Positions 6,458 through 16,357 of a stretch of 38,695 nt of DNA are shown one piece after another. Source of the DNA: an uncultured Eubacteriales bacterium (lineage in GTDB: Bacteria; Bacillota; Clostridia; Christensenellales; Aristaeellaceae); NCBI GenBank assembly GCA_902761755.1, contig CACWLP010000021.1, forward strand, positions 1-38,695, read 5' to 3'. Each line of letters begins with the position of its first letter. The first letter of the stretch is position 1. Both the position numbers and the translations under genes were made by a program. A model generated the notes under the pieces. It ran no database searches, had not been told where the DNA came from, and saw only the letters and a program-made list of their open reading frames with translations.

Positions 6458-7318
6458 ATGTTTCTGGCCGATGGATGGAAGGATTTCGAGGTGCTGGATA
6501 CCGGCGGCGGCGAAAAGCTGGAGCGCTGGGGGGAGTATATCCTGGCCCGGCCGGACCCCCAGGTGATCTGGCCCCGGGCGGACGAGGCGCTGTGGCAGAA
6601 GGCCCACGCCCATTATATCCGCAGCGACCGGGGCGGCGGCGCGTGGGAATTCAAAAAAGCGCTGCCGGACAGATGGACCGTCCGCTACGGCCCGCTTTCC
6701 TTCTACGTGCGGCCCACCGGCTTCAAGCATACCGGCCTGTTCCCGGAGCAGGCTGCCAACTGGGACGCCATGGCCGCCCTGCTGAAAACGCGGCCCGGCG
6801 CGCGGGTGCTCAATCTCTTCGCCTACACCGGCGGCGCTTCCCTGGCCTGCGCCGCGGCGGGGGCCCACGTCACCCACGTGGACGCCGCCAAGGGCATGGT
6901 GCTCTGGGCCAAGGAAAACCGCGAGCTTTCCCGCCTGCCCGAAACGTCCTTCCGCTTCATCGTGGAGGACGCGCTGGCCTTCGTCCGCCGGGAGATCCGC
7001 CGGGGCAGCCGGTACGACGGCGTGGTGATGGACCCGCCCAGCTACGGCCGCGGGCCCAGTGGCGAGGTATGGAAGCTGGAAAATGAGCTGTACGGCCTGG
7101 CGGACACCTGCGCCCAGGTGCTGAGCGACGATCCTCTGTTCTTTTTCATCAACAGCTACACCACCGGCTTCCAGCCCGCCGTGCTCCACAACATCCTGGA
7201 AAGAACCGTCTGCGCCCGGCGGGGCGGGCGGATCGACAGCCGGGAGCTGTGCCTGCCCGTCCGCTCCGGCGGAGTGCTGCCCTGCGGGGCCACGGGCCGG
7301 TGGATGAGGGACGAATAA
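6458..7318 (+). CDS. Class I SAM-dependent methyltransferase (RlmI-like catalytic domain)
   Basis: The 286-residue protein starts at ATG 6458 behind GAGAGGGGG; an earlier in-frame ATG at 6368 lies inside a repeat and would add residues unlike the family. Motif I is VLNLFAYTGGASLACAAAG (117-135), followed by VDAAKGMVLWAKEN, and the catalytic-site motif is DPPSYGRGPSGEVW near 190. These match the methyltransferase domain of the RlmI/RlmK rRNA cytosine or guanine methylases, but the N-terminal PUA domain is missing. RNA is the likely substrate, supported by two RNA-modification genes downstream; the exact target is unknown. Confidence 0.85.
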   Translation: MFLADGWKDFEVLDTGGGEKLERWGEYILARPDPQVIWPRADEALWQKAHAHYIRSDRGGGAWEFKKALPDRWTVRYGPLSFYVRPTGFKHTGLFPEQAANWDAMAALLKTRPGARVLNLFAYTGGASLACAAAGAHVTHVDAAKGMVLWAKENRELSRLPETSFRFIVEDALAFVRREIRRGSRYDGVVMDPPSYGRGPSGEVWKLENELYGLADTCAQVLSDDPLFFFINSYTTGFQPAVLHNILERTVCARRGGRIDSRELCLPVRSGGVLPCGATGRWMRDE

Positions 7319-7328
7319 AAAAACAGAC

Positions 7329-7386
7329 GGGGAACCCGCTTTTGCGTCACGGGTTCCCCGGACCCCTCCCGAAAACCGATTCGGGA
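7329..7386. repeat. Two-hairpin intergenic repeat, copy A
   Basis: GGGGAACCCG (7329-7338) pairs with CGGGTTCCCC (7350-7359), followed by GGACCCCT and a second hairpin CCCGAA-aaccga-TTCGGG (7369-7386). The same order, hairpin, ACCCCT tail, hairpin, recurs at 9327-9392. On the minus strand a run of seven T follows the first stem, so it might also end transcription. Confidence 0.65.
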
Positions 7387-7442
7387 ATCAAATGAATCAT
7401 CACTGATCAGCGGGTTTGCCCGTGAAGCAAAAGAGGGAGAAC

Positions 7443-9315
<1,873 letters not shown>

Positions 9316-9326
9316 GGGAAGATTTT

Positions 9327-9392
9327 GCGGGGGAAACCCATTCTTTGCGGCCCAAAGAATGGGTTTCCCCCGCACCCCTTTCCGAAGAAAGG
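9327..9392. repeat. Two-hairpin intergenic repeat, copy B
   Basis: A perfect 21-bp stem (9327-9347 with 9353-9373) closes on CGGCC; its inner part reads GGGGGAAACCC against GGGTTTCCCCC. It is followed by ACCCCTTTC-CGAA-GAAAGG, a second small hairpin. The design matches copy A at 7329-7386. Both copies flank the rluA-tgt pair. Confidence 0.75.
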
Positions 9393-9453
9393 CTCCTGGG
9401 GATTTTTTTATCGTATGTTTTTCATGGATCCCGGGCATCCTGATACCGGGACA

Positions 9454-9545
9454 GGGAGCGCGCCGCCGGCAGCCGAATCCGGCACAGCCAACGCGCTGCC
9501 ATGTGTCTCAGGAGAGCACACCGAACGCGGCGCGCTCTCCTTTTT
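9454..9545 (+). ncRNA. Candidate structured RNA ending in a terminator
   Basis: A 12-bp closing helix can form between GGGAGCGCGCCG (9454-9465) and CGGCGCGCTCTC (9528-9539, one wobble). Inside it, GGCAGC pairs with GCTGCC, and TGTG-t-CTC pairs with GAG-CACA over an AGGA loop. A run of five T (9541-9545) follows. A separate pairing, GGAGAGC (9511-9517) with GCTCTCC (9534-9540), would form a plain terminator instead. It may be a small RNA, a processed 3' end of the tgt transcript, or simply a complex terminator; I recognise no RNA family. Confidence 0.4.
9511..9545 (+). terminator. Terminator after tgt
   Basis: GGAGAGC and GCTCTCC form a stem directly followed by five T. It ends the rluA-tgt unit, or alternates with the larger fold described for 9454-9545. 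Confidence 0.75.
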
Positions 9546-9551
9546 CAAATT

Positions 9552-9584
9552 AAAAAAGCCGCCGGATGATTCCGACGGCTTTTG
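9552..9584. terminator. Terminator of rny (works on both strands)
   Basis: AAGCCGCCGGA and TCCGACGGCTT form a stem with one mismatch around a short loop. On the minus strand six T follow, 12 bases after the rny stop; on the plus strand four T follow. Confidence 0.9.
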
Positions 9585-9596
9585 CTTTTCCTTCGG

Positions 9597-11159
9597 TTAT
9601 TTGGCGTACTCCGTGCTGCGGGTCTCGCGGATCACGTTCACGCGGATCTGGCCGGGATACTCCATTTCCTTTTCGATCCGCTTGGCGATCTCCTTGGCCA
9701 GCACCTTCGTGCCCTCGTCGGTCACGTCCTCGGGCTTGACCATGATACGCACCTCGCGGCCGGACTGGATGGCGAAGCACTTTTCCACGCCCTTGAAGGA
9801 ATTGGCGATCTCCTCCAGCTTGGTCAGGCGCTTGATGTAATTTTCCAGGGATTCGCGGCGGGCGCCGGGGCGCGCGGCGCTGATGGCGTCGGCGGCCTGC
9901 ACCAGCACGGCTTCCACCGTCTGGGGCTCCACGTCGTTGTGGTGGGCCAGGATGGCGTGGATCACGTCCGGGCTCTCGTTGTACTTCCGGGCCAGCTCGC
10001 CGCCCAGGGACACGTGGGTGCCCTCCTGCTCGTGGTCCACGGCCTTGCCGATATCGTGCAGCAATCCGGCGCGCTTGGCCAGGGCCACGTCGGCCCCCAG
10101 TTCGGCGGCCATGAGGCCCGCCAGGTGGCTCACTTCGATGGAATGTTTCAGCACGTTCTGGCCGTAGCTGGTGCGGAACTTCATCCGGCCCAGCAGCTTC
10201 ACCAGCTCCGGATGGATACCGTGCTGGCCGGTTTCGAACACGGCCTGCTCCCCGGCTTCGCGGATCTGGTTGTCCACTTCCTTCTTGGCCTTTTCCACGC
10301 ACTCCTCGATGCGGGCGGGGTGGATGCGGCCGTCCATGATCAGCTTTTCGATGGCGATGCGGGCGATCTCACGCCGCACGGGATCGAAGGCGGATACGAT
10401 CACGGCCTCGGGGGTATCGTCGATGATCAGGTCCACGCCCGTGGCGGTTTCCAGGGCGCGGATGTTCCGGCCCTCGCGGCCGATGATGCGGCCCTTCATA
10501 TCGTCGTTGGGCAGATTGATGACGGACACCGTGGATTCGGCCACGTGGTCCGCGGCGCACTTTTGAATGGCCAGGGCGATGATGTTCCGGGCTTTCTTTT
10601 CGCCCTCCTCCTTGGCGCGGCTTTCGATCTCCCGCACCGTGGCGGCGGCGTCGTGGAAAGCTTCCTTCTGCACCCGGTCGATCACCAGCTGCCGGGCTTC
10701 GTCCTGGGTCATGGTGGCGATGCGTTCCAGTTCGTTGATCTGCTTCTGGCGGATCTCCTCGGTTTCGGCTTCCAGCTTCTGCACGTCCGCGAATTTTTCT
10801 TCCAGGCTTTCTTCCCGGGCGGCGATCATGTCCTTGCGTTTATCCAGCTGGGCTTCGCGCTTGTCCAGGGTTTCTTCGCGCTGCTCCATCCGGCGTTCGG
10901 ACCGCTGCAGTTCCGTGCGGCGGGCGCGGCTTTCCTTGTCCAGCTCGCTCTTCATCTGCAATATTTCTTCCTTGGCAGCCAGGATCATTTCTTTTTTGCT
11001 GTCCTCCGCCTTGCGGGTGGCGTCGTCCAGCAGCTTCTTGGCATATTCTTCCGTGCGGCCGATTTTCTTTTCAGCCACGTTTTTGCGGTACATATACCCG
11101 ATGCACGCGCCGATCACAGCGGTCACCAGCGCGATAAGTATTCCCATCCATGGTTCCAT
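9597..11159 (-). CDS. rny: Ribonuclease Y
   Basis: The 520-residue endoribonuclease starts at ATG 11159, 11 bases after AGGAGG; an in-frame ATG at 11195 lies before that ribosome site and is rejected. Order of parts: one N-terminal membrane helix (about 5-22), a long charged coiled coil (30-200), a KH RNA-binding domain with [15 protein letters not shown] near 225, and an HD domain with [10 protein letters not shown] and [12 protein letters not shown] near 368 holding the metal ligands. It starts mRNA decay in Bacillota at the inner membrane face. It is a single-gene unit behind a near-perfect promoter and a structured 280-base leader. Confidence 0.98.
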   Translation of the reverse strand: MEPWMGILIALVTAVIGACIGYMYRKNVAEKKIGRTEEYAKKLLDDATRKAEDSKKEMILAAKEEILQMKSELDKESRARRTELQRSERRMEQREETLDKREAQLDKRKDMIAAREESLEEKFADVQKLEAETEEIRQKQINELERIATMTQDEARQLVIDRVQKEAFHDAAATVREIESRAKEEGEKKARNIIALAIQKCAADHVAESTVSVINLPNDDMKGRIIGREGRNIRALETATGVDLIIDDTPEAVIVSAFDPVRREIARIAIEKLIMDGRIHPARIEECVEKAKKEVDNQIREAGEQAVFETGQHGIHPELVKLLGRMKFRTSYGQNVLKHSIEVSHLAGLMAAELGADVALAKRAGLLHDIGKAVDHEQEGTHVSLGGELARKYNESPDVIHAILAHHNDVEPQTVEAVLVQAADAISAARPGARRESLENYIKRLTKLEEIANSFKGVEKCFAIQSGREVRIMVKPEDVTDEGTKVLAKEIAKRIEKEMEYPGQIRVNVIRETRSTEYAK

Positions 11160-11440
11160 GGTTTTTGCGTCCTCCTTCCTTTCTTTTTTCTTCAAGCTTC
11201 ATTTTCTTTTTTACAGGCCAAAAACCGCGCGGAAAAACCACCGTTTTCCGCACGGCAAAGCTGTATTCTGATACCGCGCGCTTCCGCGCGCACGCCAACA
11301 CACTTAATCGCACACAGGCACACGCCTTCCGACCGTGCCTCTATGGGGAAGCGGCAAACGCCTGCAACAAAACCAGAAAGCAAATGTATCCGAAAACAGC
11401 TCCCCAACGCTGCCAGGCAGCGCCGGTTTTCAGCCGATCA
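11160..11440 (-). other. Long structured 5' leader of rny
   Basis: No gene is visible in the 386 bases between addA and rny. The transcribed part can form three separated hairpins: CGCTGCC/GGCAGCG (11408-11422), GCGCGC-GGAA-GCGCGC on the minus strand (11276-11291), and GCGGAAAA/TTTTCCGC (11229-11251). The last is followed at a short distance by GCGGTTTTT, so weak attenuation is possible. A purine-rich stretch with AGGAGG ends the leader. Confidence 0.55.
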
Positions 11441-11445
11441 GATAT

Positions 11446-11474
11446 ATTTTACACGCCATGTCCCCGTCTGTCAA
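11446..11474 (-). promoter_or_regulatory. Promoter of rny
   Basis: On the minus strand TTGACA (11474-11469), 17 bp, TAAAAT (11451-11446). It lies in the gap after addA, so rny is transcribed on its own even though both genes run the same way. Confidence 0.88.
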
Positions 11475-11545
11475 GGGAAAATACGCCATCTATAAGAAGG
11501 AAAATCTCCGGACCCGCCTGTTTTTCCCGGCGTTCCGCCCGATTT

Positions 11546-14500
11546 TTACTCCTCCGGCGGCACGGCGTACGCTTTCCCCGACCGCAGGGAAAAGATCAGC
11601 GCCTCCCGGACGGGACGGCCCGTGATGCGCTCCAGGGCCCGGGCGTACCAGCGCAGCTGCTCCGTGTAGCGCCGCAGCAGCTCTTCCCCGTCCGCCCGGT
11701 CCGTCTTGTAGTCCACCAGCACCCACGCCCCCTCCTCCAGGAAGCACAGGTCGATCACGCCCTGCACCAGGGTATCCGCCCCGGGATCGGGGCGCAGGTT
11801 GAAGGCCCACTCCCGGTGCGTTTCGTCGGCCGCCAGCGCCCGGCGGCCCAGGGGCGAAGCAAAGAAGCCCCGCAGCCAGTCCGCCCGGACGGCCCGGCGC
11901 TCGGCCCCGGTGAGCAGCCCTTTTTTCTCCAGCGCGTCCAGCGCGCCTTCGTAATCCCCCCGGCGCGCCGAAGCGTAGTCCATCAGCCCCAGCACCCGGT
12001 GGGTCACGGTGCCCCGGCGGGCGGCGGAAAGCGCTTCGTCCTCCATGAACACGGGCACGCTGCGATTCTCCTCCATTGTGCGGCGCTTGTCCTCTGGGGA
12101 TTCCCAATCGTCCCCCTCTTCCTTGGTCTTTTTGGCGACGGCGGTAACGGAGGTTTTGAGCACCGGCTGGGGCGGCAGCACCCGGGACAAACGCCGGGCC
12201 GTCCTTTCCTCCGCCGGGCCGGACATTTCCGGCAGCGCCGCCGCCGCCCGGGGCAGCGTATCGTTCAGTTCCTCCGCGGGATGGACTTGCACCTGCCATG
12301 CGCTGCCGTTTTTTCCGGTGAATTCCCCTTCCCGCAGGCCGCCCAGGGCGGTCATCACCCAGTCCAGCATGCAGGAGGCAGCCCCGGCGGCATAGGCGCT
12401 GGCGGGCCGCGCCCATTCGCGGGCGGCGTCCTCCAGCTTCCGGGGCGAGCCCAGCAGGATCAGCTTTTCCCGAGCCCTGGTCATGCCCACGTACAGAAGC
12501 CGCGCTTCCTCGGCCACCGCTTCCCTCCGGATCCATTCTCCCAGCGCCCGGAAGGCACAGGTCGTCCGGGTGACGCGGTTTTCCCCGTCTACGTACTGCA
12601 GCGCCATGCCGTGGCCGGCGTGGAGGCGCAGGGGGCCGGGATCGCCCTTGCGGAAGGCCCGGGCGGTCTCCATCAGGAATACCACCGGGAATTCCAGGCC
12701 TTTGGATTTGTGCAGCGTCAGGATACGCACCACGTCTTCATTCTCCCCCAGGGTCTTGGCGCTTTTTCCGTCGTCCCCGGCCCGCAGCCGGCCCGTCTGC
12801 CGCAGAAAAGCGTTCAGGCCTTCCCGGGCGCTCTCCCCCTGGGCGCGCTCCGCCAGCAGGCGCAGATTGGCCTGGCGCTGCTCGCCGTCCTCCCGGGCTC
12901 CGGCGATCATGTACAGCCCGCTTTCCTCCAGCACCCGCCACACCATTTCGTCCACCGGCAGGCTCCCGGCCAGGAAGCGCCATTCCTCCAGCTGCGCCCA
13001 GGCCTGCCGCGCTTTTTCCGCCACGCTGCCTTCCTTTTCCATCACCGAAAGGAATGCATCGTAAAACGCCTGGCCCGGGGCGCGGTCCACCAGGCGGATG
13101 CGGGCCAGCTCCTCCTCGGTGAAGGCGAAGCAGGGGCAGCGCAGGGCGGACAGGAGGGGGATATCCTGCAGGGGGTTGTCGATCACCTGCAGCAGATACA
13201 TCAGATCCTTCACTTCCGGCAGATCGTAAAACTGGGCGTCGGCGTCGCTGTACACCGGAATGCCCTCCGATTGCAGCATCCGGGCGATGAAGGGCGCCCG
13301 GCCGGAGGCGTTGCGGGTCAGGATGGCGATGTCCCGGAAACGCAGCGGGCGGCTGCCCTCTCCGTCCCGGACGCTGAAAAACCGCATCAGTTCCTTGATC
13401 CGTTTGGCCACAAACGCAGCCTCATACCGATAGCCGCGGGTAATCTCGCCGCCCTCCTCCCCGTCCTCGCCGGTGATCAGGTGGATCTCCGCCGGCGCGC
13501 CGAAGGGCTGGCCGCCGCCGGGCCGCAGCATGGCCTGTTCGTCATAGGCGATTTCCGTTTCCTTTTCCCGCATGGCGTGGGCAAACACCTGGTTCACCGC
13601 CAGCAGGATGTTTTCATCCGAGCGAAAATTCTGCTGCAGCAGGATCTTCCTTTCCGGCGCGTCTTTTTCCAGGGAATAGGCCTGATACTTGCGCAGGAAC
13701 AGCGTGGGGTCCGCCAGGCGGAAGCGGTAAATGCTCTGCTTCACGTCCCCCACCATGAAGGCCATGTTCTGCCCCGTTTCGTGCAGCGCCCGGAGCACGG
13801 CCTCCTGGATGCCGGAAATATCCTGGTATTCGTCGATAAACAGCGCGTCGAACTGGCCGGCCACCGCCTTTCTCACCTTTTCCTCCCGCAGCGCTTTCAG
13901 GGCCAGGTGCTCCAGATCGTTGTAATCCAGATAATTCTTCGCCTGCTTGAAGCGATCGTACGCCTCCGCCGTTTTTTTCGTGAGGGCGCACAGCCCCCGC
14001 AGCGCCGGCAGGGTATGCAGAATCTCCCGCTCCGCCCGGGCCGCGTCCTCCGGCAGCAGCTCCCGGGCTTCCCGGACGCGCTCTTTCCAATCCTCCCGCA
14101 GCGCCTTGTACGCTTCCGCAGCGCCGGGATCCTCCTCCGGCGGCGCTTTCTTGGTGCTGAGCCGGGCGAAGGCGGTTTTCCCCCCGGTGAGCGCGCCCTC
14201 CTCCGCCGCTTTGATCAGCGCTTCCGTGAGGGCGGCGTCCTCCTGCAGCGTGGGAGCGTACCTTTCCGGCCCGCCCGGCCCCTCCAGCACCGCCCGCATA
14301 TCCGGCAGCAGCTCCGCCGCGCCTTCCAGACGGCTGCGGCACAGCTCCTCCAGCAGGGGCATCCAGGCATCCGCCCCGGCGGCGTCCGGGCCGGTGTGCC
14401 TCTCCGCCCAGCCCCAGGGATCCTCCTGGGCCATGAGGAACTGATACAGCCTGTCCATCATGTCCACGATCTGCCCGTCCTCGAACTGGGAAAACAGCGC

Positions 14501-14944
14501 CTGCTCGTCCTCCGTGGGGGCGGCGTAGGCTGCCTCCAGCACCGTATCCCGGGCTTTCGCGCGCAGGGCGTTCAGCCGGTCCTCCTCCGCCACCCGGCTC
14601 ATAGGGTCGATGCCCGCGGCCTCAAAATGCTGGCGGAGCAGGCGCAGGCAGAAAACATGCAGGGTGGAGATGGCGGCGCGGCCGATGCGCATGGCCTGGC
14701 GGCGCAGATGGGCGTCGAAGGCCCCTTCCTCCTCCAGCCGGCGGCCGATGCGCTCCCGCATTTCCCCCGCCGCCGCCCGGGTGAAGGTGACGATGAGCAT
14801 CCGGTCGATCTCGCCGCCTTCCCGCAGCAGCGACAGCACCCGTTCCACCAGCACCGCGGTCTTGCCCGATCCTGCCGCCGCGCTGACCAGCACGCTGTCG
14901 TTCCTGGCATCGATGGCCGATTGCTGCCCCGGCGTCCACCGCAT
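11546..14944 (-). CDS. addA: AddA helicase-nuclease subunit
   Basis: The 1132-residue protein starts at ATG 14944 after GGAGGAGGAGG. Walker A is SAAAGSGKTA (21-30); further UvrD-type motifs include FIDEYQD near 355, GDVKQSIYRFR and LTLHKSKGLEFPVV. The C-terminal RecB-like nuclease domain keeps GVIDLCFLEE and DYKTD (about 1078-1082). AddAB processes DNA double-strand ends for recombination. AddA normally sits beside addB; here the upstream neighbour is the divergent mreB and the downstream neighbour rny, so addB must lie elsewhere. The protein itself looks complete. Confidence 0.93.
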   Translation of the reverse strand: MRWTPGQQSAIDARNDSVLVSAAAGSGKTAVLVERVLSLLREGGEIDRMLIVTFTRAAAGEMRERIGRRLEEEGAFDAHLRRQAMRIGRAAISTLHVFCLRLLRQHFEAAGIDPMSRVAEEDRLNALRAKARDTVLEAAYAAPTEDEQALFSQFEDGQIVDMMDRLYQFLMAQEDPWGWAERHTGPDAAGADAWMPLLEELCRSRLEGAAELLPDMRAVLEGPGGPERYAPTLQEDAALTEALIKAAEEGALTGGKTAFARLSTKKAPPEEDPGAAEAYKALREDWKERVREARELLPEDAARAEREILHTLPALRGLCALTKKTAEAYDRFKQAKNYLDYNDLEHLALKALREEKVRKAVAGQFDALFIDEYQDISGIQEAVLRALHETGQNMAFMVGDVKQSIYRFRLADPTLFLRKYQAYSLEKDAPERKILLQQNFRSDENILLAVNQVFAHAMREKETEIAYDEQAMLRPGGGQPFGAPAEIHLITGEDGEEGGEITRGYRYEAAFVAKRIKELMRFFSVRDGEGSRPLRFRDIAILTRNASGRAPFIARMLQSEGIPVYSDADAQFYDLPEVKDLMYLLQVIDNPLQDIPLLSALRCPCFAFTEEELARIRLVDRAPGQAFYDAFLSVMEKEGSVAEKARQAWAQLEEWRFLAGSLPVDEMVWRVLEESGLYMIAGAREDGEQRQANLRLLAERAQGESAREGLNAFLRQTGRLRAGDDGKSAKTLGENEDVVRILTLHKSKGLEFPVVFLMETARAFRKGDPGPLRLHAGHGMALQYVDGENRVTRTTCAFRALGEWIRREAVAEEARLLYVGMTRAREKLILLGSPRKLEDAAREWARPASAYAAGAASCMLDWVMTALGGLREGEFTGKNGSAWQVQVHPAEELNDTLPRAAAALPEMSGPAEERTARRLSRVLPPQPVLKTSVTAVAKKTKEEGDDWESPEDKRRTMEENRSVPVFMEDEALSAARRGTVTHRVLGLMDYASARRGDYEGALDALEKKGLLTGAERRAVRADWLRGFFASPLGRRALAADETHREWAFNLRPDPGADTLVQGVIDLCFLEEGAWVLVDYKTDRADGEELLRRYTEQLRWYARALERITGRPVREALIFSLRSGKAYAVPPEE

Positions 14945-14973
14945 GGCTCCTCCTCCTCCCGCGCTTTTTCTTT

Positions 14974-15002
14974 ATTGTATCTCAACTTGCCCCCGTTGGC
15001 AA
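14974..15002 (-). promoter_or_regulatory. Promoter of addA
   Basis: On the minus strand TTGCCA (15002-14997), 17 bp, TACAAT (14979-14974), about 30 bases before the addA start codon. Confidence 0.75.
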
Positions 15003-15023
15003 GGCGGGGAAAAAACGGGAAAG

Positions 15024-15052
15024 TTGCAAATTTCCCGAAAGCGTGGTATGAT
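15024..15052 (+). promoter_or_regulatory. Promoter of mreB
   Basis: TTGCAA (15024-15029), 17 bp, TATGAT (15047-15052) with extended TG. The resulting leader of about 170 bases holds no gene; GGCGTG-aaaa-ACGCC forms a small hairpin near 15112. Confidence 0.78.
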
Positions 15053-15228
15053 GTACCTGCACATTTTCAGGCATGGGTTTCGACAAAAAGTGGCGGTTTT
15101 CACCCTGAACGGCGTGAAAAACGCCGCGAAAGTAGAGAACCGTTCCCACGAACGGGGCAAAAAAGAGGATTTTCAGGCCCGCCGTCGAATATATGCACGG
15201 AAAACAGCCAAACGAAGGAGAAGCAGCC

Positions 15229-16260
15229 ATGGCATCGGTTCTGGATATCGGCGTCGATCTGGGCACGTCCAGCGTCGTCATTTACGGCAAAGGGAAAAAC
15301 GTGGTGCTCAACGAGCCCGCGGTGATCGCCTATGACCGGGACACCCGGAACGTACTGGCCGTGGGCGAAGAGGCGCACCGGATGATCGGCCGCACGCCCA
15401 GCAATATCGTGGCCATGCGCCCGCTGCAAAACGGCATGATCGCCGATTTTGAGCTGGCCAGCGCCATGCTGCGCTATTTCGTGGCGAAGGTCGTGGGCAA
15501 GCGGCTGCTGGGCGGGCCGCGGATCCTGATTTCGATGCCCTCCGGCGTCAACGACACCGAGCGCCACCGGATCATGACCAGCCTGTTTGAAACCGGCGCC
15601 CGCCGCACCCAGCTGATGGAGCGGCCCATCGCCGCCGCCATCGGCGCGGGGCTGCACGTGGGCGAAGCCTACGGCGAAATGATCGTGGATATCGGCGGGG
15701 GCACCGCGGACATCGCCGTGGTTTCCCAGGGCCGCATCATCGCCAGCAACAAGGATTTCGCCAGCCAGATCGGCGGGGATTACTTCGACGAGGCCATCAT
15801 CAAGTACATCCGCCGCAAGCATAATCTTCTGATCGGCGAGCTCACCGCCGAGGATTTGAAGATCAACATCGGCTCTGCCCTCCCCCGGAACGAGCAGTAC
15901 TATATGGAGATCACCGGCCGCAACCTGCTCACCGGGCTCCCCCGGGTGATGCGCATCACCAGCGATGAGATCACCGAAGCCCTGGACGAGCCCCTGCACG
16001 CCCTGCTGGAAGCCATCCAGGCTGTGCTGGAGCAGACCCCAGCGGAGCTGCTGGCGGACATTTTTGAATCCGGCATCATCCTCTCCGGGGGCGGCGCGCA
16101 GCTGGCCGGGCTGTGCGAAGCGGTGGGCATGCAGCTGAAGCTGGACTGCCGATTGGCGGACGCGCCTCAGGAATGCGTGGCCCGGGGCTGCGGTATGACG
16201 CTGGAAAAATGGAGCGAGTTCGGCCAATTCCTCTCCGACCGCCGCCGGCGGAGAAGCTGA
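15229..16260 (+). CDS. mreB: Rod-shape determining protein MreB
   Basis: The 343-residue protein starts at ATG 15229 behind AAGGAGAAG; the earlier in-frame ATG at 15193 has no ribosome site. It is an actin-like ATPase that guides cell-wall synthesis along the membrane. Phosphate 1 motif is DIGVDLGTSSVVIYGKGK, the second phosphate loop is VDIGGGTADIAVVS near 155, and the adenosine motif is GIILSGGGAQLAGL near 285. It stands alone, without mreCD, so it may be the Mbl/MreBH-type paralogue; the symbol follows the family. A strong terminator follows. Confidence 0.93.
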   Translation: MASVLDIGVDLGTSSVVIYGKGKNVVLNEPAVIAYDRDTRNVLAVGEEAHRMIGRTPSNIVAMRPLQNGMIADFELASAMLRYFVAKVVGKRLLGGPRILISMPSGVNDTERHRIMTSLFETGARRTQLMERPIAAAIGAGLHVGEAYGEMIVDIGGGTADIAVVSQGRIIASNKDFASQIGGDYFDEAIIKYIRRKHNLLIGELTAEDLKINIGSALPRNEQYYMEITGRNLLTGLPRVMRITSDEITEALDEPLHALLEAIQAVLEQTPAELLADIFESGIILSGGGAQLAGLCEAVGMQLKLDCRLADAPQECVARGCGMTLEKWSEFGQFLSDRRRRRS

Positions 16261-16275
16261 CGGGGACAAAAAATA

Positions 16276-16307
16276 CGCGCCGCGGAGCTTGCCGCGGCGC
16301 GGTTTTT
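16276..16307. terminator. Terminator between mreB and a convergent gene
   Basis: CGCGCCGCGG (16276-16285) pairs perfectly with CCGCGGCGCG (16292-16301), with five T on the plus side and six T within TATTTTTTG on the minus side. Confidence 0.92.
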
Positions 16308-16357
16308 ATTTCGTTCGCAACGGAGAGAAACGCAAGCCGGGATCCCCGTTTTCAGCA

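Noticed and set aside
9454-9540. SRP (4.5S) RNA
   Set aside because: A TCAGG...AGCA-like pattern occurs at 9507-9518, but the GGAA loop and the conserved symmetric loop are missing.
11150-15325. A very long open frame on the plus strand opposite addA
   Set aside because: It is the antisense shadow of addA in GC-rich DNA; the protein is full of His, Arg, Gln and Pro with no domain, and it has no ribosome site.
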